Below, piece after piece: positions 27,125 to 36,932 of a stretch of 64,000 bases of DNA. Under the pieces are notes generated by a model that was given only the letters and a program-made list of their open reading frames with translations, ran no database searches and had not been told where the DNA came from. Numbering within the stretch: position 1 is the stretch's first letter; each line of letters opens with the position of its first letter. Both the position numbers and the translations under genes were made by a program. The DNA is from Planctomycetota bacterium (GTDB lineage: Bacteria > Planctomycetota > UBA11346): positions 1 to 64,000 of the forward strand of contig JADGDD010000012.1 in the NCBI GenBank assembly GCA_016745075.1. The letters run 5' to 3'.

Positions 27125-29384
27125 TCCATCACGGTTACGTCCATCAGAATTAGTGCGCTTACTCAACAGCACCACACTCGGGGCCGTTATCGAAGAACGT
27201 CAACTCTACCGCCAACGTATGCGAGCAGGATTTCGTATTGGCGAAGGGCAAACGGTTAACTTCCCGCGCTATGTGGCATGGCTTGCAGAAGAACGGCACA
27301 AGCCTCTTGAAATAAAAAACACTGACAGCTATGATCTCATGAAAGAATCCGCTCGTCAGCGTAACGCGCACAAATCACTTTCTGGACGAGACATTGCTCC
27401 CCTACCTACTGTCGTTGATGAAGACCGTCGACAAGCTGCGCAGAAAGCATTTCGTCTTTTTTGCGAATCCTATTTTCCGCTCACCTTTCATCTGGGCTGG
27501 TCTACTGATCACTTACAAGTTATTGCAAAAATAGAACAGGCTGTTTTGCATGGCGGCCTGTGTGCTATGGCTATGCCGCGTGGGTCAGGCAAAACGACCC
27601 TTGCAGAAATTGCATGTTTGTGGGCTATGCTTTATGGCCATCGTGATTTTATCTTTCTTATAGGTTCCGATGAAGGCCACGCACAGGGCATGCTCGAATC
27701 CATCAAAACAGAATTAGAATCAAATGATTATTTGCTCGAAGATTTTCCAGAGGTCTGTTATCCCATACAAAAGCTAGAGGGCATTTCTAACCGCTGCTCT
27801 GGGCAATTACTCAATGGCGAACGTACACAGATTGGTTGGACAGCCAGCGAAATCATTCTGCCAACTGTAAATGATTCAGATGCTAGTGGTTCGCTTATTC
27901 GTGTAGCTGGTATTACTGGCCGTATTCGTGGAGCAAAATACAAACGGTCTGATGGACATACCGTGCGCCCAAGTCTAGTTATTTTAGATGACCCACAAAC
28001 GGATGAAAGCGCACGCTCTGTCAGCCAATGTGCCAACCGTGAGCGCGTTATTGCTGGGGCTATACTTGGGCTTGCTGGCCCGGGTAAAAAGATTGCAGGC
28101 ATTATGCCCTGTACCGTTATTCGTCCGGGTGATATGGCTGATCGCATTTTAGATCGTGACCGAAACCCTGAGTGGAATGGTGAGCGTACACGCATGGTCT
28201 ATTCTTTTCCTACCAACGAAAAGCTCTGGGATGACTATGCCACGTTGCGTGCTGAATGCCTACGTGCAAATGGCACCATTACCGATGCCACCGCCTTCTA
28301 TAAAAAACACCGCAACGCTATGGACGCAGGTTCACAAGTGGCATGGGAAGCACGTTATAATCATGACGAAGAATCTGCCATTCAACATGCTATGAATCTA
28401 AAGCTCCAAGATGAAACCGCCTTCTGGGCCGAATACCAAAACGAACCGCTGCCTGATCATGATGACGATGATGAGCAACTCGACACCGAACATATTATGC
28501 AAAAGCTGAATGGCCTACCGCGTCGACGCATACCTATTGGCTGCAATACCCTGACCATGTTTATTGATGTACAGGGCAAAGTGCTCTACTTTGTGGTCTG
28601 TGCATGGGAGGATGATTTCACAGGTTACATTATTGACTATGGAACGTGGCCAGATCAAAAGCGTCGTTACTTTACTTTGCGCGATGCCAAGCACACCCTG
28701 CAAGATGCGACAGCAGGTGCAGGCCAAGAAGGTGTTATCTATGCAGGGCTTGAAAGTCTCACGGCTCTGCAACTCGACCGAGAATGGAAGCGGGACGATG
28801 GAGCGCGTCTCAAAATAGACCGCTGCTTAATTGACGCAAACTGGGGACAAAGCACTGATGTGGTGTACCAGTTTTGCCGCCAATCTCGGCATGCATCTAT
28901 TCTGCTACCAAGTCATGGCCGCTATGTTGGCGCTGCCTCCCTGCCGTTTTCTGAATATAAGAAAAAGCGTGGCGATCGGGTTGGCCATAACTGGCGCATT
29001 CCATCTGTTACTGGAAAGCGTGCCATCCGTCATGTGCTTTATGATACCAACTACTGGAAAAGCTTTGTTGCTACACGCTTCTTAGTTGCCATGGGTGATC
29101 GTGGCTGTTTATCACTCTATGGTAAGCAACCGGAACTACACCGCATGATAGCGGAACATTGTGCTGCTGAATATCGCGTTAGAACTGAAGGACGTGGACG
29201 CACTGTTGATGAATGGAAAGTACGGCCAGAGGCGAGTGATAACCACCTATGGGACGGGGTGATTGGATGCGCTGTCGTCGCATCAATATCAGGAATAAAC
29301 CTACTCACGAATACGGTAAAAGCAAAAAAAACGGCTATCAAACTCTCCTTTCTCTATAAACAAAAAGGGCAAAAAAATGGATGA
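27114..29384 (+). CDS. Phage terminase large subunit
   Basis: MPRGSGKTTLAEIACLWAMLYGHRDFIFLIGSDEGHAQGMLESIKTELE; LVILDDPQTDESARS. Confidence 0.88.
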   Translation: MALDPSRLRPSELVRLLNSTTLGAVIEERQLYRQRMRAGFRIGEGQTVNFPRYVAWLAEERHKPLEIKNTDSYDLMKESARQRNAHKSLSGRDIAPLPTVVDEDRRQAAQKAFRLFCESYFPLTFHLGWSTDHLQVIAKIEQAVLHGGLCAMAMPRGSGKTTLAEIACLWAMLYGHRDFIFLIGSDEGHAQGMLESIKTELESNDYLLEDFPEVCYPIQKLEGISNRCSGQLLNGERTQIGWTASEIILPTVNDSDASGSLIRVAGITGRIRGAKYKRSDGHTVRPSLVILDDPQTDESARSVSQCANRERVIAGAILGLAGPGKKIAGIMPCTVIRPGDMADRILDRDRNPEWNGERTRMVYSFPTNEKLWDDYATLRAECLRANGTITDATAFYKKHRNAMDAGSQVAWEARYNHDEESAIQHAMNLKLQDETAFWAEYQNEPLPDHDDDDEQLDTEHIMQKLNGLPRRRIPIGCNTLTMFIDVQGKVLYFVVCAWEDDFTGYIIDYGTWPDQKRRYFTLRDAKHTLQDATAGAGQEGVIYAGLESLTALQLDREWKRDDGARLKIDRCLIDANWGQSTDVVYQFCRQSRHASILLPSHGRYVGAASLPFSEYKKKRGDRVGHNWRIPSVTGKRAIRHVLYDTNYWKSFVATRFLVAMGDRGCLSLYGKQPELHRMIAEHCAAEYRVRTEGRGRTVDEWKVRPEASDNHLWDGVIGCAVVASISGINLLTNTVKAKKTAIKLSFLYKQKGQKNG

Positions 29385-30339
29385 GATTAACGAACTGATA
29401 AAATGGTGGAGTCAAAACTACGGAGTTGCGGCCTTATATGATACGGCGGGAGAAAAAATCACTGTAGGAGTCGCTGGAAAATGTCGCTTTTGCGGAAAAG
29501 ATAACTCCGAAACTACCTTCAGAAATAAAGCACATGCAATATCAGACTCGCTTGGCAATAGAAAAATCATTTCACTTGACGAGTGTGACGAGTGCAATGG
29601 TTTATTTGGCAGAACGATAGAAGACCATTTAGGAAGGTATATGGCTGCCCCCAGAGCTATTTCCCAAATAATAGGAAAGCGAGGGGTTCCCTCCTATAAA
29701 ACAAAGCAAAAGAAATCAAGGTTGTCTACGACTGAAGGCTGCCTTTCTATAGAAAATCATGAGGATGATTCCTTTGTAGAAATAGACGAGAATAATAAAA
29801 CGGTTACTTATACAATGACCAGACAATCATATAGTCCCATAAGTGTCTATAAAGCATTTGTAAAAATGGCGATTAGCATAGCGCCACAAAGCTTACTTCC
29901 ATATTTGAACGAGGCCAATAGATGGGTCAGATCACAAAATAGTAATCATATCTCATTTCCACCATTTATATTCGAAGGTTTCATCCCTGGACTAACACCA
30001 TTCCAAAACAATATTTGGACGACCCTTCTAGTCAGAAAAACAAACACTCCTTCACCAGGAGTAGTTTTTGTTCTTCAGGTATCAAATTATTTATTTCAAA
30101 TACCTATCCCATCACCCATCATTGATGCAGACTTAGGCGTCGAAAGTATATCCATGCAAATGTTTCCTACACCATTCGACTTAAGCAATCCATGCGGAGC
30201 AGTTAAACGATGGCCAAAAAAGATGGAGGGACACGATTTAATACAAAATGATGAATTTAAAATTACCCAGAAGTGTATTGAAATGACTCCGGTTGATATT
30301 TCAAACAAAAAAATACAAAAAAATGCCGAAGATAAATAA
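29377..30339 (+). CDS. HNH-like endonuclease (CxxC/CxxC), accessory insertion
   Basis: CRFCGKDNSETTFRNKAHAISDSLGNRKIISLDECDECNGLFG. Confidence 0.72.
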   Translation: MDEINELIKWWSQNYGVAALYDTAGEKITVGVAGKCRFCGKDNSETTFRNKAHAISDSLGNRKIISLDECDECNGLFGRTIEDHLGRYMAAPRAISQIIGKRGVPSYKTKQKKSRLSTTEGCLSIENHEDDSFVEIDENNKTVTYTMTRQSYSPISVYKAFVKMAISIAPQSLLPYLNEANRWVRSQNSNHISFPPFIFEGFIPGLTPFQNNIWTTLLVRKTNTPSPGVVFVLQVSNYLFQIPIPSPIIDADLGVESISMQMFPTPFDLSNPCGAVKRWPKKMEGHDLIQNDEFKITQKCIEMTPVDISNKKIQKNAEDK

Positions 30340-30358
30340 ACTTATCCTCGGCATTTTC
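30318..30358. terminator. Bidirectional terminator between convergent genes
   Basis: AAATGCCGAAGATAA-ataaac-TTATCCTCGGCATTT flanked by A/T runs. Confidence 0.75.
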
Positions 30359-30359
30359 T

Positions 30360-30626
30360 CTAGGATGGAACTGGTCCCGATCCCGCAAGAGTAAGCACGT
30401 CATTGTCCCAATGAGCACACTGACAGGTTCCTTTTTCGCCAGTCGGCGTAACTACATCATAAGAAGTATTACCCATAGCTAGCCCACGATCACTACATTC
30501 CAAAAATAAATCCCACGTTCTGATAGCAGTTGGAGTGTTCGATCTGGGAGCATTAGCTATAGACATTTGGCCTACTAGCGACGCGACCTTCTCACCTTGT
30601 TGGAAAAGCTGAAATATACCTCGCAT
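30360..30626 (-). CDS. Small hypothetical protein
   Basis: 88 aa ORF with downstream terminator, paired with the DUF2188 gene. Confidence 0.45.
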   Translation of the reverse strand: MRGIFQLFQQGEKVASLVGQMSIANAPRSNTPTAIRTWDLFLECSDRGLAMGNTSYDVVTPTGEKGTCQCAHWDNDVLTLAGSGPVPS

Positions 30627-30637
30627 ATCAGCGCCCC

Positions 30638-30877
30638 TTATCCTTTTGGTGGGTAAGGATCATTACCCGGTGAAACAGTGTCCTTGTCTCGAATCTTTCC
30701 GTTTACACCTTTAGTCGTCAACTCGCCACCACCTTGATTACCAAGCATGTTTCTTGCAGCGCCTTGAGCGTCTCTTTGGGTGTCGTGAACGGATGATGCA
30801 CGTTCGGCATCATTGCGTTTGTTTACCCAGCTACCATCTGATCGCTGATAAACGGTTCTATCTTGTGGCTTACTCAT
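30638..30877 (-). CDS. DUF2188-family small protein
   Basis: YQRSDGSWVNKRNDAERASSVHDTQRDAQGAARNMLGNQGGGELTTKGVNGKIRDKDT. Confidence 0.8.
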   Translation of the reverse strand: MSKPQDRTVYQRSDGSWVNKRNDAERASSVHDTQRDAQGAARNMLGNQGGGELTTKGVNGKIRDKDTVSPGNDPYPPKG

Positions 30878-31202
30878 GTAAGCTCCTTTACGCGACCTGA
30901 GTGTTGCATTTAAAAGTTGGCTACCACCATGGCGGCCTTACAGGAAAAGCTGGCTCTTTCGGCTCAGGTCGAAAAACCGGTTGAACCACCCCCAGTCCTT
31001 GGTGTTAGCCGCACCAAGGACTGTATCTTGTGTCTCAATGACACGAGACTACTACATGTAGCAATTCCGGTGCCAATAAGATCTCAACTGTATACTAATT
31101 ACGACATGTCATAATGGCCTGTATTGAATCTATACGCCTCTTTATTAGGAGCACCGCCCCTATCCACCGTCATAGCCTATTATCATTCCATATAAGGTAA
31201 CA

Positions 31203-31237
31203 CTCCTATCTGTTCTCGGGTAAGTAACAGATAGGAG
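31203..31237 (+). promoter_or_regulatory. Perfect 12 bp hairpin sequestering the Shine-Dalgarno of the head-joining gene
   Basis: CTCCTATCTGTT-ctcgggtaagt-AACAGATAGGAG; AGGAG lies in the 3' arm, ATG at 31243. Confidence 0.75.
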
Positions 31238-31242
31238 AAGCC

Positions 31243-31443
31243 ATGTCGGATGACGACCTCAGTCAAACCATAAAAGAAACTGCCGCCACGGCTAAAAAAG
31301 CAAAAGGCGACAATGGCGAACTTGAGCAGCACAATCTCTCTGAATTAATTACCGCAGACCGCTACCTTAAAGAACAAGAAGCAGCGCGGAACCCAACAAA
31401 AACATTACGTTTCTCACGCGTTGTTCCACCGGGGAGCGTGTAA
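31243..31443 (+). CDS. gpW-like head-tail joining protein
   Basis: LSELITADRYLKEQEAARNPTKTLRFSRVVPPGSV; immediately upstream of portal. Confidence 0.65.
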   Translation: MSDDDLSQTIKETAATAKKAKGDNGELEQHNLSELITADRYLKEQEAARNPTKTLRFSRVVPPGSV

Positions 31444-32915
31444 TGTTTGGCTGGGGTAAAAAGAAAACAGTCGAAGCACGAAAAAGCCGCCCCGTTGTGC
31501 GTGCTCGCTATGACGCTGCACAAACAAGCGGCAATAGCCGCAGGCATTGGGACGCAGCAGACGGACTTTCTGCACGCGCTGCCAACTCACCAGATGTGCG
31601 CCGTACCCTCCGTAATCGTTCACGTTATGAAGTTGCTAATAATTCTTATGCTAAAGGCATTGTTCTCACACTCGCTAATGATGTTATTGGAACAGGCCCA
31701 CGCCTGCAAATGACAGGGCTGAAGCCAGAAGCTGCTCGGCTTGTTGAAAATGAATTCATGAATTGGACACGGGCTATTAACCTGTCCGAAAAATTACACA
31801 CACTACGCATTGCTCGTACACAAGATGGTGAAGCCTTTGCCCTGTTTAGTAATAACCCATCGCTACCCACCCCCGTTACGTTAGACCTGCGGCTTATTGA
31901 AGCAGAACAAATTACCACGCCAGACCCACGCCTTGCTGGTGATCCACGCGCTATTGATGGCATTCGCTTTGATGCCTACGGCAGCCCCGTTGAATACCAT
32001 ATTCTCAAAGAGCATCCGGGAGACACCCACCTTGGCACAGGACTTGGCTTTGATCGCGTTCCCGCCAACGCCATCTTGCATGACTTCCGTCGCGAACGTC
32101 CCGGACAAGAACGTGGCATTCCTGAAATAACACCTGCTCTCCCACTCTTTGCTATGCTACGTGATTATTCACTAGCGACTTTAGACGCAGCAAAAGCCGC
32201 CGCCTATTTTGCTGGCATTCTCTATACAGACGCACCCCCCAATGGGGAAGCGACCGATATAGAACCAATGGACGCACTGGAGCTAGAGCGCAACATGCTA
32301 CTCACCATGCCCGGCGGCTGGAAGCTTGGACAAGTCAAAGCGGAACATCCCACCGCTAGCTATAGCGAGTTCAAAAAAGAAATACTGAATGAAATTGCAC
32401 GCTGTTTGAATATGCCCTTTAATGTCGCGGCTGGAAATTCATCTGGCTACAATTACGCATCTGGTCGTTTGGATCATCAAACTTATTTCAAGAGTATCCG
32501 TGTTGATCAAACCCATGTCGAAACCGTTCTCCTTAATCGTATTTTTGAAGCGTGGGTTAATGAAGCCGTTCTTATTGAAGGCTATTTACCACAACGCTTA
32601 CGCACAGTTTCAACCGATTGGTCACATCAATGGTTTTGGGATGGTGTCGAGCATGTCGACCCAGCCAAAGAGGCTACTGCTCAAAAAACACGGCTGGAGT
32701 CACATACCACAACACTGGCCGATGAGTACGCCAAAAAAGGACAGGATTGGGAAACGGCGCTGCGGCAGCGAGCAAAAGAAAAAGAATTAATGGACGAACT
32801 CGGTCTGACCGCCGCGCCTCCCAAAGAAGTTGAAGAAGAAAAAGAAAATACAAATAGCGCTGATGATGAAAAACAATCCTCAGATACGGAAAAGGAAACA
32901 ACAGATGCTGCCTAA
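31443..32915 (+). CDS. Phage portal protein, lambda family
   Basis: RRHWDAADGLSARAANSPDVRRTLRNRSRYEVANNSYAKGIVLTLANDVIGTGPRLQM. Confidence 0.92.
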   Translation: MFGWGKKKTVEARKSRPVVRARYDAAQTSGNSRRHWDAADGLSARAANSPDVRRTLRNRSRYEVANNSYAKGIVLTLANDVIGTGPRLQMTGLKPEAARLVENEFMNWTRAINLSEKLHTLRIARTQDGEAFALFSNNPSLPTPVTLDLRLIEAEQITTPDPRLAGDPRAIDGIRFDAYGSPVEYHILKEHPGDTHLGTGLGFDRVPANAILHDFRRERPGQERGIPEITPALPLFAMLRDYSLATLDAAKAAAYFAGILYTDAPPNGEATDIEPMDALELERNMLLTMPGGWKLGQVKAEHPTASYSEFKKEILNEIARCLNMPFNVAAGNSSGYNYASGRLDHQTYFKSIRVDQTHVETVLLNRIFEAWVNEAVLIEGYLPQRLRTVSTDWSHQWFWDGVEHVDPAKEATAQKTRLESHTTTLADEYAKKGQDWETALRQRAKEKELMDELGLTAAPPKEVEEEKENTNSADDEKQSSDTEKETTDAA

Positions 32916-34932
32916 ATATGTTCGTATTATTACTGCCGTTGCTGGGTGGACTGATATGACCGCCAGCGAAACAGAAAATGACAAACCTGCCTTGCGCCGT
33001 TTTAATATGACGGCCTATACAGGCTCAGCGATGGCTCTTGCTGGCTGGGACGCACCTGTCGTTGTGGACTTAGCAGGATTACAGATCAGCGCTAAAGCCC
33101 GTCCTATTTTACGAGACCACAACCCCGCACTTATTGTTGGTCATACCGATAGCGTCAGCGTTGATGATGGGCAGCTTCATGTTGCTGGCACCGTTTCCGG
33201 CGCTGGTGCTATAGCCCAAGAAGTCATTGCTGCCGCTGAGAATGGTTTCCCATGGCAAGCCTCCATTGGCGCAAGCGTTCAAAACGCTGATTTTATTCCC
33301 AGAGGAAAGCAAGCCGACGCTAATGGCCGTTCCTTTACTGGTCCCGTTTATATTGCCCGCACTGCCGCGCTTGGAGAGGTGTCGTTCGTCGCCCTTGGCG
33401 CGGATGATAACACCACCGCCACCGTTACTGCATCCCAATCCCATCAGGAGAACGCTACTATGGATTTCACCACATGGCTGACCGCCAAAGGCTTTGATGC
33501 CGATTCCCTCACCGACGCACAAACAACAACGCTCCAAGCCATGTTTGATGCTGAACAAGCTGACGCTACCGGAGGAGATGAGCCTCCAACACCACAAGCC
33601 CCTGCGCATAATGACAGCACCCCTGTTGGAGATTTGCGCGCTGAACTTGCTGCCGAAACAGAACGGGTTGCAGCTATTCGCGCAACCTGCTCTGGACAAC
33701 ACAACACCATAGAAGCCCAAGCGATAAAAGACGGCTGGGATGTCACCCGCACTGAACTGGAAGTCCTACGTGCTGAACGCCCCAGTACCGTTAACACCGT
33801 TACGGGTGGGCATGATGTACCAACCAATGCCGTCTTAGAGGCAGCAGCCTGTTTGGCTTCTGGTATCAGCACACCTGAACAACATTTTAATGAGCAAACA
33901 CTCGATGCCGCAGACAAACGCTTTCGTGGTCAGCTTGGCCTGCAAGAGTTACTCTTAGAAGCTGCATGGGCTGGTGGCTATAATGGACGCAGCTTTCGCG
34001 GTGATATGCATGGCGTTTTAGAAGCCGCTTTTTCTAACCTCAGTTTGCCGAGTATTTTCTCCAATATTGCTAATAAGTTTTTACTGGCTGGATTTGAAGG
34101 TGTTGAAGATACATGGCGTGCGCTTGCTAGCATTCGCACCGTTCGTGATTTTAAGCAAGTTTCTTCGTATCGCTTGAATGGCGGCTTCACCTATGAAGAG
34201 GTTGGCCCTGATGGTGAACTTAAGCATGGCGAGCTTGGTGAAGAAAGCTACCACAACCAAGCCAAGACCTATGGTAAAATGTTTAGTCTTACCCGGCATG
34301 ATCTTATCAATGATGATCTTGGTGCGCTGACTGCTGTACCACGTCGTTTAGGACGAGGCGCTGCCCTGAAGCTGAATGATGTTTTCTGGCGCACCTTTTT
34401 AGATGACGCTGCATTCTTCTCTGCCGGAAATAATAACCTACTGACCGGAGCAAACACGGCCCTGAGTATTGATGCGCTCACAACGGCTGAACAACAGTTT
34501 CTTGATTTAGAGGATTCAGACGGCAACCCTATGGCGGTCAGCCCTGCCATTATGCTTGTACCAAATGCTTTACTAGCACCTGCAAGCCAACTTATGCAAG
34601 CAACCAGCGTGCGTGAAGACGGCAATGCGAACAAATCAAAATACCTCACCAACAACCCACACGCTGGCAAATTCCAAGTCGTCCGTTCATCCTATCTTGG
34701 TAATGGTAAGATACCCGGCGGTAGCGTTTCTGCATGGTACTTACTGGCAAATCCTGCTGACATGCCCGTGATTGAAGTTGCTTTTCTCAATGGTCAGCAA
34801 CGCCCAATCGTCGAACGAGCTGATGCTGATTTTAATGTCTTAGGCATTCAAATGCGCGGCTATCACGACTTCGGTGTTGCCCGCCAAGAACCGAAAGGCG
34901 GCCTCAAAAATACTGGTGTTGCTGCTAGCTAG
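32905..34932 (+). CDS. Prohead protease-major capsid protein fusion
   Basis: Protease-like FPWQASIGASV...GEVSFVALGAD followed by capsid-like C-terminus; in-frame internal start at 33460. Confidence 0.88.
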   Translation: MLPKYVRIITAVAGWTDMTASETENDKPALRRFNMTAYTGSAMALAGWDAPVVVDLAGLQISAKARPILRDHNPALIVGHTDSVSVDDGQLHVAGTVSGAGAIAQEVIAAAENGFPWQASIGASVQNADFIPRGKQADANGRSFTGPVYIARTAALGEVSFVALGADDNTTATVTASQSHQENATMDFTTWLTAKGFDADSLTDAQTTTLQAMFDAEQADATGGDEPPTPQAPAHNDSTPVGDLRAELAAETERVAAIRATCSGQHNTIEAQAIKDGWDVTRTELEVLRAERPSTVNTVTGGHDVPTNAVLEAAACLASGISTPEQHFNEQTLDAADKRFRGQLGLQELLLEAAWAGGYNGRSFRGDMHGVLEAAFSNLSLPSIFSNIANKFLLAGFEGVEDTWRALASIRTVRDFKQVSSYRLNGGFTYEEVGPDGELKHGELGEESYHNQAKTYGKMFSLTRHDLINDDLGALTAVPRRLGRGAALKLNDVFWRTFLDDAAFFSAGNNNLLTGANTALSIDALTTAEQQFLDLEDSDGNPMAVSPAIMLVPNALLAPASQLMQATSVREDGNANKSKYLTNNPHAGKFQVVRSSYLGNGKIPGGSVSAWYLLANPADMPVIEVAFLNGQQRPIVERADADFNVLGIQMRGYHDFGVARQEPKGGLKNTGVAAS

Positions 34933-35000
34933 GGCACGCCAGCCCCCTCTCTTTTTATTTTCTCTTTTATTCTTCATCCATTGTACAAGGAACCTCTCTT

Positions 35001-35333
35001 ATGACCGCACGTTTTGTTCATCAAGGTAATAATCTTGATATCGTCCCCGCAACAGACATTGATTCAGGAAGCGTTATTATTAGCGGTGACTTAATCGGCA
35101 TTGCTTCTCTTCCGATTCCTGCAGATGCACTTGGCTCTATTACTGTTACAGGTGTTTTTGATATTCGCCGCGAAACAGGCGCAGCGACACCACTCGGCAC
35201 CAAGTTGTATTTTGATGCCGCCAATAATCGCGTCAGTGATGATGATGATTCAGGAGCACGACCCTATATTGGTATGTCTGTTCAGGCGGCAGCGGATAAT
35301 GACCCGACTGTTCGCCTGCGCCTCAATCATTAA
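35001..35333 (+). CDS. DUF2190-family capsid decoration protein
   Basis: GNNLDIVPATDIDSGSVIISGDLIGIASLPI...GVFDIRRETG. Confidence 0.85.
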   Translation: MTARFVHQGNNLDIVPATDIDSGSVIISGDLIGIASLPIPADALGSITVTGVFDIRRETGAATPLGTKLYFDAANNRVSDDDDSGARPYIGMSVQAAADNDPTVRLRLNH

Positions 35334-35380
35334 CGTATTTATCTTTCTTTAAACCACCCCACTACGCACAGGACTTTCTT

Positions 35381-35680
35381 ATGAACACAACTATTATTGC
35401 TACAACATCTATGGGTCTTCTGCTTGGTGTCATTGCTCCTCTTGGTGTTGCTGATGGTAGTATCTGGGCGCAGTGGGGACTCGCTGGTTTAATCGTCAGT
35501 TACACCTTGTGGCGCGACCACCAAAGAGAACGCCGTATGGCAAAAGCAGTTGAAAAACAAAACCAGTGGATGCGTGAAACCATGCATGAAACAATTAAGC
35601 ACAACACCGCTGCGCTCCATACCGTTATTCGCTACTTTGGCGATCAAGGAACCGCCGTCTTTACTAAAGGCGACAAATAA
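35381..35680 (+). CDS. Small membrane protein (holin-like candidate)
   Basis: Two N-terminal hydrophobic segments and charged C-terminal tail. Confidence 0.5.
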   Translation: MNTTIIATTSMGLLLGVIAPLGVADGSIWAQWGLAGLIVSYTLWRDHQRERRMAKAVEKQNQWMRETMHETIKHNTAALHTVIRYFGDQGTAVFTKGDK

Positions 35681-35681
35681 A

Positions 35682-36038
35682 GTGAGCAGCAACTTTGCAA
35701 AACAGTTTAACAGCAAAGGCCGCCCCATGCTCTGGGCTTTGCATAGTGAAACCATTAACTACGTCAGTAGCGAAGGCATTCAGAGTGAATTACTCGTTAT
35801 CTGGAAGCGCATCAATCCCACGAGTGCAGATGCAGAGGGCCTTGGGGTCGATGAATTTCACGCAGAGGCACAAGCCATTGTGAAAATTGAAGACATGCCT
35901 GTGCCTAATGGTATGGCAACGCTTATTCGAGAAGGTGAAGAATGGGCTATCCGAGATATTGAACGGCAAGACGAATGGACATGGATTTATCACTTAGCAC
36001 AACCGGATGAAGATATTCATCTTCCTGAAAGGATATAG
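35682..36038 (+). CDS. Hypothetical phage head-tail protein
   Basis: GTG start right after the previous gene; 118 aa. Confidence 0.6.
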   Translation: MSSNFAKQFNSKGRPMLWALHSETINYVSSEGIQSELLVIWKRINPTSADAEGLGVDEFHAEAQAIVKIEDMPVPNGMATLIREGEEWAIRDIERQDEWTWIYHLAQPDEDIHLPERI

Positions 36039-36042
36039 AACT

Positions 36043-36528
36043 ATGCCACTGCAAGCCGTTGGTATTTTAGCAACTCCCCTTCTGAGACTTAAAAGCATGC
36101 TCGCTGCATCCGAGAATTTTCAGGAGTGGCTTGGTCTCTCTGTTAACCCAGACGACCGCATTCATGTTTTGCAAACAGCACGCCAGCCAGAGATGCCCTT
36201 TTGCTTAGTTGATTTTGGTGATCGCTTTGATCGGCAACGGGTGCTCGTCACCAACAAACGTCCATTTGAGCAAACGGCTGAGATGGTGGTCTATATACGA
36301 GCAGGCGTGCCTGACGGTCTTGATGATACGGACGCGACTGTCGATTTTTGTAATAAACTTGGCGCTGTTTGGGATGACATTGAAATGTTAAGCGGGCAAG
36401 TTGGGTATTTATTAGTAACCAGCATTTCTCTTGCCGTTGCGCCTAATCGTGTGGAACCGGAGCGCCGTACACATGTTGGTGATTATTTTGAAGCGGCACT
36501 CGCCATTACATGGAAGGCAACACACTAA
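36043..36528 (+). CDS. Tail completion/minor tail-like protein
   Basis: Gene order between DUF2190 and gp10-like gene; translationally coupled to next gene. Confidence 0.6.
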   Translation: MPLQAVGILATPLLRLKSMLAASENFQEWLGLSVNPDDRIHVLQTARQPEMPFCLVDFGDRFDRQRVLVTNKRPFEQTAEMVVYIRAGVPDGLDDTDATVDFCNKLGAVWDDIEMLSGQVGYLLVTSISLAVAPNRVEPERRTHVGDYFEAALAITWKATH

Positions 36529-36911
36529 TGAAAATATATTTTCTTTTACTCGCATGTGTTCTCCTCGTTCTTTCGGGCTGCTTTCTTTGGGAACGAACCG
36601 GACAAGAAACAAGTACAGGTACTGACCGACAAGTTTCTAAAACAACAGAAATCGTTGCAGGTACTGAACAAGGCCAGCCAACACACCTCAAGAAAACGGT
36701 CTTTACTGAAACCCTTACCGAACGCGAAGCCCAGCGAGATATTCACAGCTCATCACAACCAAGCACGAGTAGCTCTTCTGGCTCTGGCTTTCTCGGTATG
36801 GACACAGGAACGCTTCTTGGCATTGCGGGTACACTGCTTGGTGGTGGCGCAGGCGGGAGCTTTCTGGCTAATCGCAAACGCAGAAAAGAAACGGAAGCAA
36901 AATCATCATGA
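36528..36911 (+). CDS. Lipoprotein with C-terminal TM segment (candidate unimolecular spanin)
   Basis: Lipobox LVLSGC at N-terminus and C-terminal TLLGIAGTLLGGGAGGSFLANRKRRK. Confidence 0.55.
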   Translation: MKIYFLLLACVLLVLSGCFLWERTGQETSTGTDRQVSKTTEIVAGTEQGQPTHLKKTVFTETLTEREAQRDIHSSSQPSTSSSSGSGFLGMDTGTLLGIAGTLLGGGAGGSFLANRKRRKETEAKSS

Positions 36912-36932
36912 GTGCTGCAACAGACATGAGAC

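Noticed and set aside
33444-33917. 157 aa antisense ORF in the capsid gene
   Set aside because: Ser/Ala-rich shadow translation opposite a strong coding frame.
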